Part shown: piece by piece, positions 1 to 10,195 of the stretch
How the letters are laid out: each line of letters starts with the position of its first letter
How positions within the stretch are numbered: the stretch's first letter is position 1
From: Morchella semilibera
Taxonomy: Eukaryota; Ascomycota; Pezizomycetes; Pezizales; Morchellaceae
Assembly (NCBI GenBank): GCA_009192285.1
Contig: WBVU01000008.1
Location: 806,001 to 870,000, forward strand
Reading direction: 5' to 3'
DNA length: 64,000 nucleotides
Made by a program: the position numbers and the translations under genes
The notes under the pieces: model-generated
Told to the model about the DNA's origin: nothing
What the model saw: the letters and a program-made list of their open reading frames with translations, nothing else
Databases searched by the model: none

Positions 1-796
1 TGAGTAAAGCCATACTAAATTTACTTTTTCTGGCAAGAACGCGACGCACCGTGAGTAGAAAGCGGCGTTGCGGCGTGCGTTGCTATCTTCCTGACACCGT
101 AGTACATACAATCGCAACTTGAAAATTTGGCAAGCAAGCTTAAGGGGGTCAGCATCAACGAACCATGAAAAAAGGTACCGTACGCGTATCCAGAGCAGGT
201 GCGACATTGTTGTTTTTTGGCTATCACTTTCCCAATCAAGTAATGACTTGGCACTTCCGCCGATATACTCTGTTATGCCAAGACGTATCAATGATATTTA
301 GCGGTAGTCCAATAATTGCCTAATCAGTAATTAAAATGCCCAACGCTCTAGAACTACATAGTGCCTAAATAGGCAACTTTGGGCAACATTCATTTGATCT
401 CTTACCAAAAACCCAACTTTTAGAAATTCAATAACCCCACAACCATAAGTGATAGAATTGATTGGACTCTGTCATGATGTAGAGCGGGGGCTAAAGCATC
501 ATTTGACAGGGGGAAAATGATTGTAGGTATTGTGGTTGGAAAGCCCCTAAATGTTGGGGTCAAATGTCCTCCGGTTGCAGGTGTCCGCAACCATATCAGG
601 CATCCAATGCACATAACTGATCATTACCGATTATGACGTGACCCCTCACTCTGTATTTACCAACTGCACCTTGTTTAAAAGGAACTCTATTCCCTCCTCT
701 CTTGTCCTTTGTCTAAGCCTCGAGAATCGCTGAGTATACAGTATACTTACGGCTACAAGCTATTGTCTAACTAAAATATCTCCGTCCACTTCGACC
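1..796. other. Left-edge intergenic stretch
   Basis: I see no supported gene here. Open frames are short and carry no recognisable domain. The last 150 bases before G1 contain a pyrimidine-rich run and an AT-rich GAGTATACAGTATAC stretch, which may be part of the G1 promoter. Confidence 0.4.
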
Positions 797-1688
797 ATGT
801 CGTCGTCTTTGTTTGGTGCCCCACTACCCAACCGACAGCAGGCCTTTGGTGACCGTAAGTATAGACTCTGCTTCCCAGTCTACCCCAATAGACCTACTCT
901 AACCTAGACTCCGGATTCATGCAGAAGAGGACGACTCCCCTCCGCCCTCCAACTATTACCTATACCCCGCAGCCCCCAGCTTGTCCCTCCCCACTGACGT
1001 CCCCGCCCTCCACTCCATAATCAATACACTCCAAGCCCAGCTCCAAGCCTCCTCCACCGTCAACACCCACCTTGCCGCCACTGTCGCCCGTCTCCAAGCC
1101 GAGCAGGCAACATCAACTAGTTTCACTCCCAACACCTCCGTCCCTACCACCCCCACTCCTGCCACAGCCACCACGACCAACACCCCCGCCTCCGTCCCAC
1201 CCCCACCCCCAAACCACCCGCGGAATATCGAATACGGGCGGGGCGCCGGCTCTCCTGAAACCTTCAAGCGAATCACCGAGACCAACTGGCACGGCCGCCT
1301 TGGGCGCGCGCACATGGTGGACGTCGACGCCTTGCCCCCCGCCGCCCTGATGGAGCTCGATGGCCTCGTGCGGCGAAAGCTGCGCGGCCTGCTCCCCCGC
1401 GGCGCGCCATGCGTCCATTGGATCAATGTGGACGAGACCTTTAGCGGCCTCGCTGCCCTAGGACTCCGGCTAGAGAATAGGGACCGCTATATGTGTCAGA
1501 TACTGAGCGACAGCGCTTCGCTCACGGAGTGCACCACCAGGAGGGCTAGGAACCTCGCCGAGTATTATTATGCGAATGAGAAGTATACGCATCATGAGTA
1601 CATGCGGGGCTTTTTGATCGAGACGTTGGTGGAGCTTGGCAGGTATAGAGGGCTTTTTGATGATGAGGGGTTTCTGAGGGATGAGTAA
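797..1688 (+). CDS. NWHGRLGR-family gene G1, unknown function
   Basis: I do not recognise this family. The model is exon 797-854, a 70-bp intron (GTAAGT donor, CTAACC branch-like site, GCAG acceptor at 921-924) and exon 925-1688, giving 273 residues. The intron falls after the first base of a codon, as in the four paralogues. Exon 1 encodes a short unique N-terminus. Exon 2 has a predicted coiled-coil stretch (around LHSIINTLQAQLQAS), a Thr/Pro-rich low-complexity linker, then the conserved part from about residue 120: GRGAGSPE, NWHGRLGRAHMVDVDALPP, ALGLRLENRDRY and the terminal RYRGLFDDEGFLRDE. No signal peptide or membrane span is visible, so a cytosolic or nuclear protein is likely but unproven. 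Third positions in exon 2 are GC-rich until the last 150 bases. Confidence 0.8.
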
Positions 1689-1959
1689 TGCTGGAATGGG
1701 CATGTAACCATAATCTATCACTTGTAGGCACTGGGGAGATGGGCGCGTTTGAAAAAAAAATCAGGCATCTCATAAGTAGCCCTAACCCCGAGTGACTGTG
1801 GGCCGTTAAGGAATTGTTGTTGTTTGTGGTATGCTGGGCCACCGCATCTGGTAGCTTATACAATGCTATCTACTGTCTCTTGGTCTGGATCACAGGCTTG
1901 CATATTTACCCAAGGTATTCTCAAACCGTCAGAATCGGTAACTCTACCATGCTGTCGAG

Positions 1960-2266
1960 CGGTAATTAACCCCGAGGACTTTGGGCAATGGGAATTTCCA
2001 ACCTTCAACAACCATAAGTCCGCACTCACTCCTACTTATAGCCATTTCGCCGCCAAAAGACCCACTCTAGCCCCCCCGCTTGTGTGCAGATAGGGATGCA
2101 CCAGCAACCCGCCTTCGCAACCATCCCCGCCCCCCGCCAATCCCACCCCTGCATGGAGACCACACGTTCAGTGTCGCCTCCGGGCGGTGCTAGCTCGCCC
2201 CAGATCTCCGTGAGGATAGCCAAGACCGGTTGGCGCGGTCGTCTCGCCGCACGTATATGGGGGTAG
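1960..2266 (+). pseudogene. Truncated relic of the NWHGRLGR family (psi1)
   Basis: The stretch keeps the family order: a short first exon around FGQWEFPTF, an intron-like segment ending in TGCAG near 2090, and a second part ending KTGWRGRLAARIWG then a stop at 2264-2266. The last residues align with the family motif KTNWHGRLGR. The donor base pair is AT instead of GT, the reading frame upstream is interrupted, and everything downstream of the motif is missing. It is a close partner of the relic at 4180-4482, so the truncation probably predates duplication of the gene-plus-relic unit. Confidence 0.65.
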
Positions 2267-2637
2267 TACCAGCTAGGGGGAGGGGGGCCGGAGAGGCAGG
2301 GCGAAATGACCATGTAATCATATATTACAATGGTTCATTCTCTGTTTGTAGGCAATCGCGGTAACTACGGAGGAGTGATGAGACTGTCGTAGTGTTCTCT
2401 GCCTCTGAGCACAGTCAACGATAGTGCCTTCCGGTAAAGACATATGTCATAAACAGGTACAACAGGCATCCCTTAATGTGTTCCAATCCGTGATGTTAAA
2501 CATGTCTCGCAGTGTCGACCTTGTCCGCGCCGCGATGCGGACAGTCTAAACAAAGGGCTATGTAAAATGTATGAATTATGGATTAATAGATGTGTAACAA
2601 TAGACGAATACGGATGAGTCGAGTGATCGTACATGAT

Positions 2638-2700
2638 GCTGTCTTGTGATACCATCTCGGGTATTAACGGGACGCAAGGCATATAAAAAAAGCAAATACA
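2638..2700 (+). promoter_or_regulatory. Shared upstream block with TATA-like motif, gene G2
   Basis: A block beginning GCTGTCTTGTGATACC, containing GGGTATTAACGGGACGCAAG and ending in ATATAAAAAAAGC lies about 155-215 bases before the G2 start. Almost the same block precedes G3 at 4796-4858, and weaker copies lie at 40862-40912 (before G5) and 41968-42005. The A-rich TATA-like motif makes a core promoter likely. Confidence 0.5.
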
Positions 2701-2854
2701 CTCAAAGATCGTACGATTGATTACCCTACCACGACCTGGAATACTTTCGGTTCCTCCCTCTCGACACAGAATCAACTCTTAACTGCATCTCCAAAGGTCC
2801 TCTCCGCTTTAATACCATTCCCCTAACAGGGCTAGATATCCGAGGCACTCAAAT

Positions 2855-3938
2855 ATGAGTTATTGTGGTCCTCCTGGTCCTCCTGGTCTTCCTCCTGGTC
2901 TTCCTCCTGGTCTTCCTAGTCTTCCTAGCCTTCCTAGTCTTCCTCCTGGTCTTCCTCCTGGTCCTCCTCCTGGTCCTCCTCCTGGTCCTCCTCCTGGTCC
3001 TCCTCCTGCCCCTGTTCCTGGTCCACCTTCTGGTCCTGCTCCTGGTGCTCCTGCTCCTGGTGGTCCTTGTCCTTGTCCTTGTCCTGGCCCTGGTGGTGGT
3101 GGTGCGGGCTTTGGGTTATCCCCCATCCGTAAGTCCGGGACCTTCCCACCCGCTTCCCAAACCAAGATCCACATTAACCCCGCCTACAGTGGAGGGCACC
3201 ATCAGCGTGGCCGACCTAGCGAGTTTGATCGGACTCTTCTCCACGCTCCCCAGCGCCCCCCCCCAAACCACCACAACCACCGTCTCACCCCTCCCCACCG
3301 ACGTCGCCGCCCTCCAGTCCAGAATCGACACTCTCCAGGCCCAGCTTAGAGCTACTACCCACCTCGCCGCCTCCGTCGCCCGCCTCCAGGCTGAGCAGGC
3401 GGCCCCCACTCCTATAGCTCCCACCACGACCACCCCCACCCCCGTCCCATGTCTGCATCTAGACCACCCACGTACCATCGCCTCTGGACGTGGCGCCGCC
3501 TCGCCCGAGGTGTTCAAGCAGATGTGCAAGACCAACTGGCACGGCCGTCTTGGCCGCGCGCACATGGTGGACGTTGACGCCTTGCCCCCCGCCGCCCTGA
3601 TGGAGCTCGACGGCCTCGTGCGGCGGAAGCTGCGCGCCCTCTTCCCCCGCGGCGCGTCATGCACCTACTCTCTCAATGCGGACGAGACCTTTGGTGGTCT
3701 TGCTGTCCTGGGACTCCGGCTGGAGAACAGGGACCGCTATATGTGTCAGATACTGGCTGACAGTGCTTCGCTCATGGAGTGCACCACCAGGAGGGCGAGG
3801 AACCTCGCCGAGTATTATTATGCGAATGAGAAGTATACCCATAATGAGTACATGCGGGGTTTTTTGATCGAGACATTGGTGGAGCTGGGCAGATATAGAG
3901 GGCTTTTTGATGATGAGGGGTTTCTGAGGGACGAGTAG
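2855..3938 (+). CDS. NWHGRLGR-family gene G2 with collagen-like proline-rich first exon
   Basis: Exon 2855-3128, intron 3129-3189 (61 bp, GTAAGT to CTACAG) and exon 3190-3938 give 340 residues. Exon 1 (91 residues) is built almost wholly from Gly-Pro-Pro and Gly-Leu-Pro units encoded by a nine-base CCTCCTGGT-type minisatellite, ending in Cys-Pro and Gly-rich runs; no other family member has it. Exon 2 repeats the family plan: EGTISVADLASLIGL, a coiled coil (RIDTLQAQLRATTHLAASVA), a Thr/Pro linker, NWHGRLGRAHMVDVDALPP and the same RYRGLFDDEGFLRDE end as G1. The intron phase matches the paralogues, which supports the start chosen even though exon 1 is low complexity. Function unknown. Confidence 0.78.
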
Positions 3939-3967
3939 GAACGGGCACGTAATCATAATTTATCACT

Positions 3968-4130
3968 TGTAGGCACTGGGGGAGAAATCAGGCAAGAAAT
4001 AGCCCTAACCCTGGGAAACTGTCTTTTTTTTTTTCTTGTCTCATACTCACCTGAGCTACTGTCAGCTATTGGCTGTGGTATATTAAATTATCATATCTGG
4101 CAGCTATCTACTGTCTCTGAATCCCAATCA
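3968..4130. other. Region downstream of G2 shared with G1
   Basis: The sequence TATCACTTGTAGGCACTGGG follows the stop codons of both G1 (1718-1737) and G2 (3960-3979). It is followed in both by a CCCTAACCC telomere-like motif (1784 and 3993). After G2 a run of 12 T follows within 25 bases. It may be a conserved 3' untranslated region. Confidence 0.35.
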
Positions 4131-4179
4131 CAAACTTGCATATTTACTCAAGGTATTCTCAAACTGTCAGAATCGATAA

Positions 4180-4482
4180 TTCTACCATGCATGTCCGGCG
4201 GGAACCCGAGAGCTTTGGGCAATGGGAATTTCCAACCTTCCACAACCGTAAGTCCGCACCCACTAGTCGCTTCGCCGCCAAAGGATCCACTCTAACCCCC
4301 CGCTCATGTGTAGATAGGGATGCATGCACCAGCACCCCCGCCTTCGCGACCATCCCCGCCCCCCGTCCCACACCTGCATAGAAACCGCACGTCCAGCGCC
4401 GCCGCCTGCGGGCGGTCCTAGCTCGCTCCAGATGTCGAAGACCAGCTGGGGCGGTCGTCTCGGCCGCACGTATATGGGGTAA
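4180..4482 (+). pseudogene. Truncated relic of the NWHGRLGR family (psi2)
   Basis: A short exon starting MHVRREPESFGQWEFP ends in ACC|GTAAGT, and an intron-like segment ends TGTGTAG at about 4313. The spliced frame closes after about 21 more codons, but another frame shows QMSKTSWGGRLGRTYMG and then a stop, matching the conserved NWHGRLGR motif. Like psi1 it ends immediately after that motif. Splice signals are better kept than in psi1, so a short product cannot be ruled out. Confidence 0.6.
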
Positions 4483-4658
4483 TACTTGCTGCCTCTGAGC
4501 ATAGTCAACGATAGTGCCTAGGAGTAGTCTTCCGGTAGATACATATGTCATAAACAGGTACAAAAGGCATCTCTTAATGTATTCTACTCTGTGAAGCTTT
4601 ACAAGCCCCGCACCGCCTACCTTGCCCAAACTACGATAGAGACAGTCTAGCTGCCGTA

Positions 4659-4710
4659 GCCGCCATAGCCTAAAAGGCTGGATGCGAGTATGAAGTAAAC
4701 AAAAAAAAAA
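4659..4710 (+). mobile_element. Very short A-tailed retroposed insert, copy 1
   Basis: A 42-base segment (GCCGCCATAGCC ... GAAGTAAAC) plus ten A is flanked by the perfect 15-base direct repeat AGTCTAGCTGCCGTA at 4644-4658 and 4711-4725. The A-tail and long target duplication indicate target-primed reverse transcription, so this is either a tiny SINE or a severely 5'-truncated LINE 3' end. Confidence 0.75.
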
Positions 4711-4795
4711 AGTCTAGCTGCCGTAACCCAAGGGTTATATAAATGTATGAAATATGAATTAATAAATCAATATGTAGCAATAGAGACGATTATGA

Positions 4796-4858
4796 CGCTG
4801 TCTTGTGATACGATCGGGTATTAACGGGACGCAAGGCGTATAAAAAAAGCAAATACAC
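4796..4858 (+). promoter_or_regulatory. Shared upstream block with TATA-like motif, gene G3
   Basis: This is the second copy of the block described before G2: a TCTTGTGATACGATCGGGTA start, TTAACGGGACGCAAGG, then GTATAAAAAAAGC, about 170-230 bases before the G3 start. The conservation of sequence and spacing to a start codon supports a promoter role. Confidence 0.5.
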
Positions 4859-5027
4859 CCAAAGAACGATCAATCGGACCTCAGCCCTCTCATTACCCCA
4901 TCACGACCTGGAGTGCTTTCGCTCCCCGCCTCTCGACACAAAATCAACTCCTAACCGCATCTCCAAACGTCCTCTCCGCTTCAATACGCCTTCCCCTAAC
5001 ACAGCTGGATATCCGAGTAATTCAGAT

Positions 5028-5907
5028 ATGGCCGCATCCACTATACCGAGGCCTGGTCTAGGTAGTTGGTTAAACCCCGCCCGTAAGTCCGAGGCCTTGC
5101 CACCCGCTTCCCAAAACAAGCCCAGCTTTAACCCCGCCCTTAGATGCAGAAGGCATCGGCACGGCCGACCCAGTGAAGTCGGGCGGAGTCCCCTCCACCT
5201 CCCCCACCGTCCCTCCCCAAACCACCACAATCACCGTCTCACCCCTCCCCACCGACGTCGCCGCCCTCCAGTCCAGAATCGACACCCTCCAGGCCGAGCT
5301 TAGAGCTACTACCCACCTCGTCGCCTCCGTCGCCCGCCTCCAGGCCGAGCAGGCGACCCCCACTCCTATAGCTCCCACCACGACCACGACCACCCCCACC
5401 CCCACCCCCGTCCCATGCCTGCACCCAGACCACCCACGCACCATCGCCTCTGGACGTGGCGCCGCCTCGCCTGAGGTGTTCAAGCAGATGTGCAAGACCA
5501 ACTGGCACGGCCGTCTTGGGCGCGCGCACATGGCTGACGTCGATGCCTTGACCCCCGCCGCGCTAATGGAGCTCGACAGCCTCGTGAGGCGGAATCTGCA
5601 ATCCATCTTCCCTCACGGCGAAATGCACAGTACTACCATTCAACCGGACCACATCTTTGCATGTCTCGCTGCACTGGGGCTTCGGCTAGAGGATAGACCC
5701 CGGTATGTGGGTTTCCCGTTAGTGGGCGGTAATACCATCGTGGATGACAGCACCGACAGGAGAGGCAGGCAGCTTACGGGGTATTTCTATGCAAATCTAA
5801 GTTTCAAGAACTCGGGGTACTGGCATGGGGCTTTGTTGGAGACCTTGCTAGAGATAGCGAGGTATAGGGGGCTGTTTGATAATGTGGGATTTCTGAAGGA
5901 GGAGTAG
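5028..5907 (+). CDS. NWHGRLGR-family gene G3, unknown function
   Basis: Exon 5028-5082, intron 5083-5143 (61 bp, GTAAGT to CTTAG) and exon 5144-5907 give 272 residues. The N-terminus MAASTIPRPGLGSWLNPA is unique to this copy. Exon 2 has the coiled coil (RIDTLQAELRATTHLVASVA), a Thr/Pro linker lengthened by ACC-type repeats, ASGRGAASPEVF, KTNWHGRLGRAHMADVDALTP, LGLRLEDRPRY and an ending RYRGLFDNVGFLKEE. Its middle and C-terminal parts have diverged more from G1 and G2 than those two have from each other. The upstream promoter block and intron are nearly identical to those of G2, so the pair arose by a segmental duplication. Confidence 0.8.
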
Positions 5908-6555
5908 TGGTTCATGTAATTACAGTACCAGGTACCAAGGTATTTCCGTCAATAGGCTGGTAACAGAGTCGGGTAGTTTGAACACTAAGTCATGCAGCCA
6001 TTCGGGGTTCCGGGGGTTTTTAAGAATAAAGTACTAGCTCACTATTCTTTCTAGTTATTAATTTCACATGGCCGCTGATCACCCCCTAGCCCTCATACTG
6101 CATACTTAGTCATTAATAACGAAGTGCGGCTATAATATGCCATTTGTAGGCACCAGAGGGCAGTAGGGGCGCAATGGAGTATAAATGGGCAAATAAATAG
6201 ACTCTGATCTCATGAGTCGAGTGAGGTTTCCCATGTGCCGCTATCTGTATGCGCATGTGGAAATCCAATTGAAGTAAACCCTAACCCTGAGTGTAACTTG
6301 ATGTTTTTTTTTTGTTTACATCAGTAATAACTTGATGTTGTAAACTCCAAGTAAATAATTTATAGTGTTCAAAGTTAGCCGCGTATTTTAGCCGCATGTT
6401 TTCTTTTATCTATTAGATCGATGTGTGGAACCCCGCCAGCAAACAGAGATTAGCCAAATCGCTCTATTTATTTATTTATGATCTCCTTAAACTTCATAAA
6501 ATCGCCCTATTTAGACCTGATATGAACAATATCAAGTATCCTATATAACACTCCG
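5908..6555. other. Intergenic stretch downstream of G3
   Basis: No gene is seen. It holds a degenerate copy of the TTGTAGGCAC downstream motif (about 6144-6154), a telomere-like AACCCTAACCCT at 6277-6288 and a tiny retroposed insert at 6304-6327. Confidence 0.4.
6304..6327 (-). mobile_element. Very short A-tailed retroposed insert, copy 2
   Basis: A T-run followed by GTTTACATCAGTAA is flanked by the 12-base repeat TAACTTGATGTT (6294-6305 and 6328-6339, overlapping the T-run by two bases). On the minus strand this reads TTACTGATGTAAAC plus an A-tail, the last 14 bases of the same family as the insert at 4659-4710. It is the most extreme 5' truncation in the window. Confidence 0.65.
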
Positions 6556-7142
6556 TCAGGGTATACTCTGAGGCATGGTGCACCACACCTCCCGCAAGAA
6601 AGTCAAACCAGGTGTATCAATGATCCTCCGTTCGAGAGCCAACTCAGGAACCTTCGTACAGGTCCCCTGCGGCGACACCTCGCTCGCCAACAGAAAACTC
6701 CCTGGTTGAGTCTCGACTCGGTGCCATCCTGAAGTAATTCTCCCAAACAGAAAGAAAGTTGGATCCCTAACAGTGGTGAACTCGCAAGAGGGATCCATCT
6801 CATAAATATATCTTCTGACACGTGGTGGGGAGGACGGTGGTGGGGCATCGGCCAATCACTTGACCTCCGCGGCCAAGCGAGTATTCTCGTCCCCCAGCCG
6901 TGAATTCTCAGCAGTAAGACGCGCAAGTTCCTCCCGGGTGTTTTCTAAATACAATCCCACAGTCTCTTCCGTCAACCTTGCGACGTCGACCGAGTTGTTT
7001 CCGCCACTGGGACCTGCTGCAGGGAAGAAATTAAAATCACACTGCGTACAAAAAGGAAAGAAAGAAAGAAACTCCAACGAAACTCATCGATAGAGATCAA
7101 AGGGTGAATGTCATGGCCCTTACCCAGTGTTTGTCTAGTCAT
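6556..7142 (-). CDS. Small coiled-coil protein; frame continues past a TGA
   Basis: Exon 1 is 7142-7124 (MTRQTL), the intron is 7123-7017 (107 bp, GTAAGG to CTGCAG) and exon 2 starts at 7016; phases match. The first product ends at a TGA at 6858-6856 after about 58 residues and is mainly a Leu/Glu/Arg-rich coiled coil (ENTREELARLTAENSRL). The same frame stays open after the TGA for 99 codons to 6556, with RRYIYEMDPSCEF and TFFLFGRITSGWH, which look like real protein rather than chance. Either the gene has been broken by one stop, or the TGA is read through, or a further intron that I could not identify removes it. I do not recognise the family. Confidence 0.45.
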
Positions 7143-7598
7143 CCCGCGTAAATAGCTGATGAGTATAGGGAAGGAGTGAGAATATGTGATCGCTCGTCCG
7201 TCCTTGAAGGGTTGATTCCGTGCTGTGAGGTGCACTGGGTGTGGGAGGAGAGGGGGGGCGGGTGGGAGGTAGAGAAATCGAAGGTATATTTGTCCTATCT
7301 TTAATTACACAATGGTGACGACATATAGCTATCTTAGTCAGTAACACTTGGGGAAACGCCAAGTCTTTAGCATCTCCGCGATCAGATGTCCCGCTGTAGC
7401 CAACGTACCATCTCGAGAAAAAGGATGGATTTGTCAGGCAATCTGAATTCGGTGTTTTCGGGAAACTAGTCTATTCTCTCTGTGCCAACCTACTGCCACC
7501 GCATGCATACCTCTAATCCCAGCTTTGGAACCCACTACTTAGAAGAGTCTTCGGAATTCACAGCAGACTAGAAACCCTAACCCTGACAAGCCCTGTTC
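7143..7598. other. Intergenic stretch with telomere-like motif
   Basis: No gene is supported. AAACCCTAACCCTGA lies at 7572-7586, just beside the retroposed insert at 7599-7714. Confidence 0.35.
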
Positions 7599-7714
7599 TT
7601 CTTTTTGTTTGTTTACATCCGGCCCTTAGGCTATGGCGGCGTACCAAATCCTCTCCAAGCAACCAGTGCAGGATCTCACCCATAGGAAGCGTTAACCTCG
7701 GGTGTGGAATGACT
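7599..7714 (-). mobile_element. A-tailed retroposed insert, copy 3 (longest)
   Basis: The 10-base repeat AGCCCTGTTC at 7589-7598 and 7715-7724 flanks a 116-base segment. On the minus strand it ends ACGCCGCCATAGCCTAAGG, then GGATGTAAACAAACAAAAAG, matching the other copies at their 3' end but reaching about 60 bases farther 5'. No tRNA-type B box is visible, so a LINE 3' end is as likely as a SINE. Confidence 0.6.
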
Positions 7715-7724
7715 AGCCCTGTTC

Positions 7725-10195
7725 AGTTCTGCTTATATCTAATCAACAACTGCGGTGGTGGTAGGAAGATGAAGAGATAGATGGCGATACGAAGTTATAA
7801 TCTTTCTAAGATTAACCTAATTAGTCAGTGCATATCTTGGTAGGTGGTTAATGCTTCCTCTCCGAACATATTATCTCCCATTGGAGTATTTTTACTGGAG
7901 TATTCGGTCAAATAAAAACTGGTCGAGGGTTGGCGGTCTATGAATCGCTCACTGTCATGCTAGCTGCACCAGAAACTAGGAGTCTCGTGTTTAGAGGCTC
8001 CCGAATTAAGCGCACCGGATACCCATGTACCCCATAACCCGGTACTTAGATGTTGTCTATTTAGGGTGGCAGCCGAATGGATACATGCAACCCGAAGGCT
8101 ATGGCAGGCCCTCAACTCCCCTCTCCCGGACTCGGGGCATTTACCTTCATAAGGCGCACAGGACAGGACAACAAGCAAAGGGCGGAGCGGAGCAAACACC
8201 AGTTACGACAAAGAGTGAAACAAAGATAAAACCCCAATATTTAGTCTGATGCCGCCGTGACCCCGGTCTTAATGGTAACTAAACCTCAATCATCTATATC
8301 TTCACCACCACAATAGACAAGGATCACCGTTATAAAGTCGTGGTTAGGGTGACGGCTGTGGGCCAAACAGACTGCAAGCCTCCAAGGAAATTGTAACTTA
8401 GGAGGATGGATCTCATTTATGGCTGATGCTGAAGTAAAGTAATTAATCGGTCCGTATGGTAGGGAGCACCCCCGGGGGAGGGGGGCATTCGTATCAAATC
8501 TGGATCCCCGACCGTGGCTAACAATGTACAAGATGTTAGTAGAGAATAAGCTAGAGCGCCCCGGAAACCAACACCACCCCATAGCCCCAATATGTAATCT
8601 TGAACGACCAGCTCTTGCTATGGGCCGCCCACACTTCTACCAATAAGCATGTAAAACCGTCCATAAAGTTATAAATAACCGGTGGTTGTCTCCAAATATA
8701 CGTCCAGAGTTAATCAAGCTGTATAAAAACGATGGCATAGTGGTTATGGATCATCCTCCAGCGTCAAATAGCATAAACATGACCTCTGATAGTAAATTCT
8801 AGATAATCTTTTTCCTCATAGGGTTAGGGTTTCTTAAATTAGGAAACTCGTATGTTTGTCAAGTCGTCTAATTTCCTACAACGAATTTATGTACTCATTG
8901 ATTCGCCTACATGATTCATTTCCCGTGCTACTAGAGACTGCGGTGCGTGCGATTCCGCACCTGCTTATCTCGCAGTGCGGAACTGCACGGCACAGGTGTC
9001 TTGGCGTGCAGCATGGGTTTGCTGGCGAGTGATCGCTTGTGGTTCGGGGTGGGTGGTGGGATGGGTTGGTGCTTGGCAGTCGCTACAGCTGTTGTAACAT
9101 TTGTGGGAGATCGTAATGATGGGGAGCGGTGGGGGAAGAATGTCTTTCCCATTCTCCTTCGCCCTGTGTACTTAACTACTACTACTAATATGCAGAAGCG
9201 AAGAAAATAGAGAGGTTGCCGAGCACAATGGGTAAAGTCAACAAGAGAGCTCGGAGGAAGGACTAACGTACATAGTCTCAACCTGGGCCTCTCTCGTAAC
9301 CACATCATGGACCGTAATTAGTCGCTGAGTCACAACTCATGGATCATCTGACCACTCGAGTAGATCCCCGAACATTATTGTAATCACAATATATCGCTTG
9401 GCTGACGAAGACGCAAACCTCTGAGATTTTAATAGTTAGGGAAAGAATATCAATCAGACGGCGTTGATTTACAAGAGATGTCTTATATAGTACTAGTCAT
9501 AAGGCAGCCACATATATGTATACTTGACATAGTCCTAGGCACAATGGTTGACTGCGCTCGAAAGGAACACCTTTTATATTTACAAGACAACCTCAAACTG
9601 GAGCGCTCAGATCCGAGAACCATAGCAATCCTACAGCCAGATAGGGGGTTGACAGGGGAACATAGAACCCCAGTATTAGTGACTGTGGTGTATATTTACT
9701 TGTGGTTTACGATAACTGAAAGTTCAAATCGGCCAAGTTCATAATACTAATTCCTAGTAGGTCCTGAGTCCGTCACTGGCCTTTGAGGTGGGGCTCTTCC
9801 CCGCCAAAGAGTGCCTGTCGAGGCACATGGCAATTATGACAAGATACCAAAAAATCTGCACAAGAGAAGTACAGCTCTAGTGACCATGAACACCTCCACT
9901 AGACGTCGACAGACATCTACTATTTTGTCTTTTTAAAAAAGCTACTAGAGATTGCAAGTAAAGGTTAGCGCCAAGAACTAGTCAAGTGGGATAATATTAT
10001 ACCTATTTATACCCCTATATCGTTTGAAGCCAAGGTTAAGTTAAGTTTTCAGCCGTAATATGGCTGGAATCCAAAGCTCTTATTGGTCACAAAGGGCTCG
10101 AGTGGCTAAAATCAGATTCTAACCCCAACGTTGACTGCGTACATGTGCTTCTTCCACCAGCCAGCTTCTTCCCCCCCCCCCCCCACCCTACCACC
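7725..10195. other. Intergenic stretch without supported genes
   Basis: About 2.4 kb with only short, unconvincing open frames. A telomere-like AGGGTTAGGGTTT lies at 8820-8832. A run of 14 C lies just before the F-box gene (about 10171-10184). I see no repeats, RNA gene or domain. Confidence 0.4.

Noticed and set aside
1-300. Short frames at the left edge
   Set aside because: Too short and without any matching feature; a truncated gene cannot be supported.
7960-8250. Overlapping frames of 70-80 codons on both strands
   Set aside because: No domain, no start context and no intron; composition looks like noise.
9478-9744. 88-codon frame
   Set aside because: No family resemblance, no splice signals and no codon bias like that of the accepted genes.
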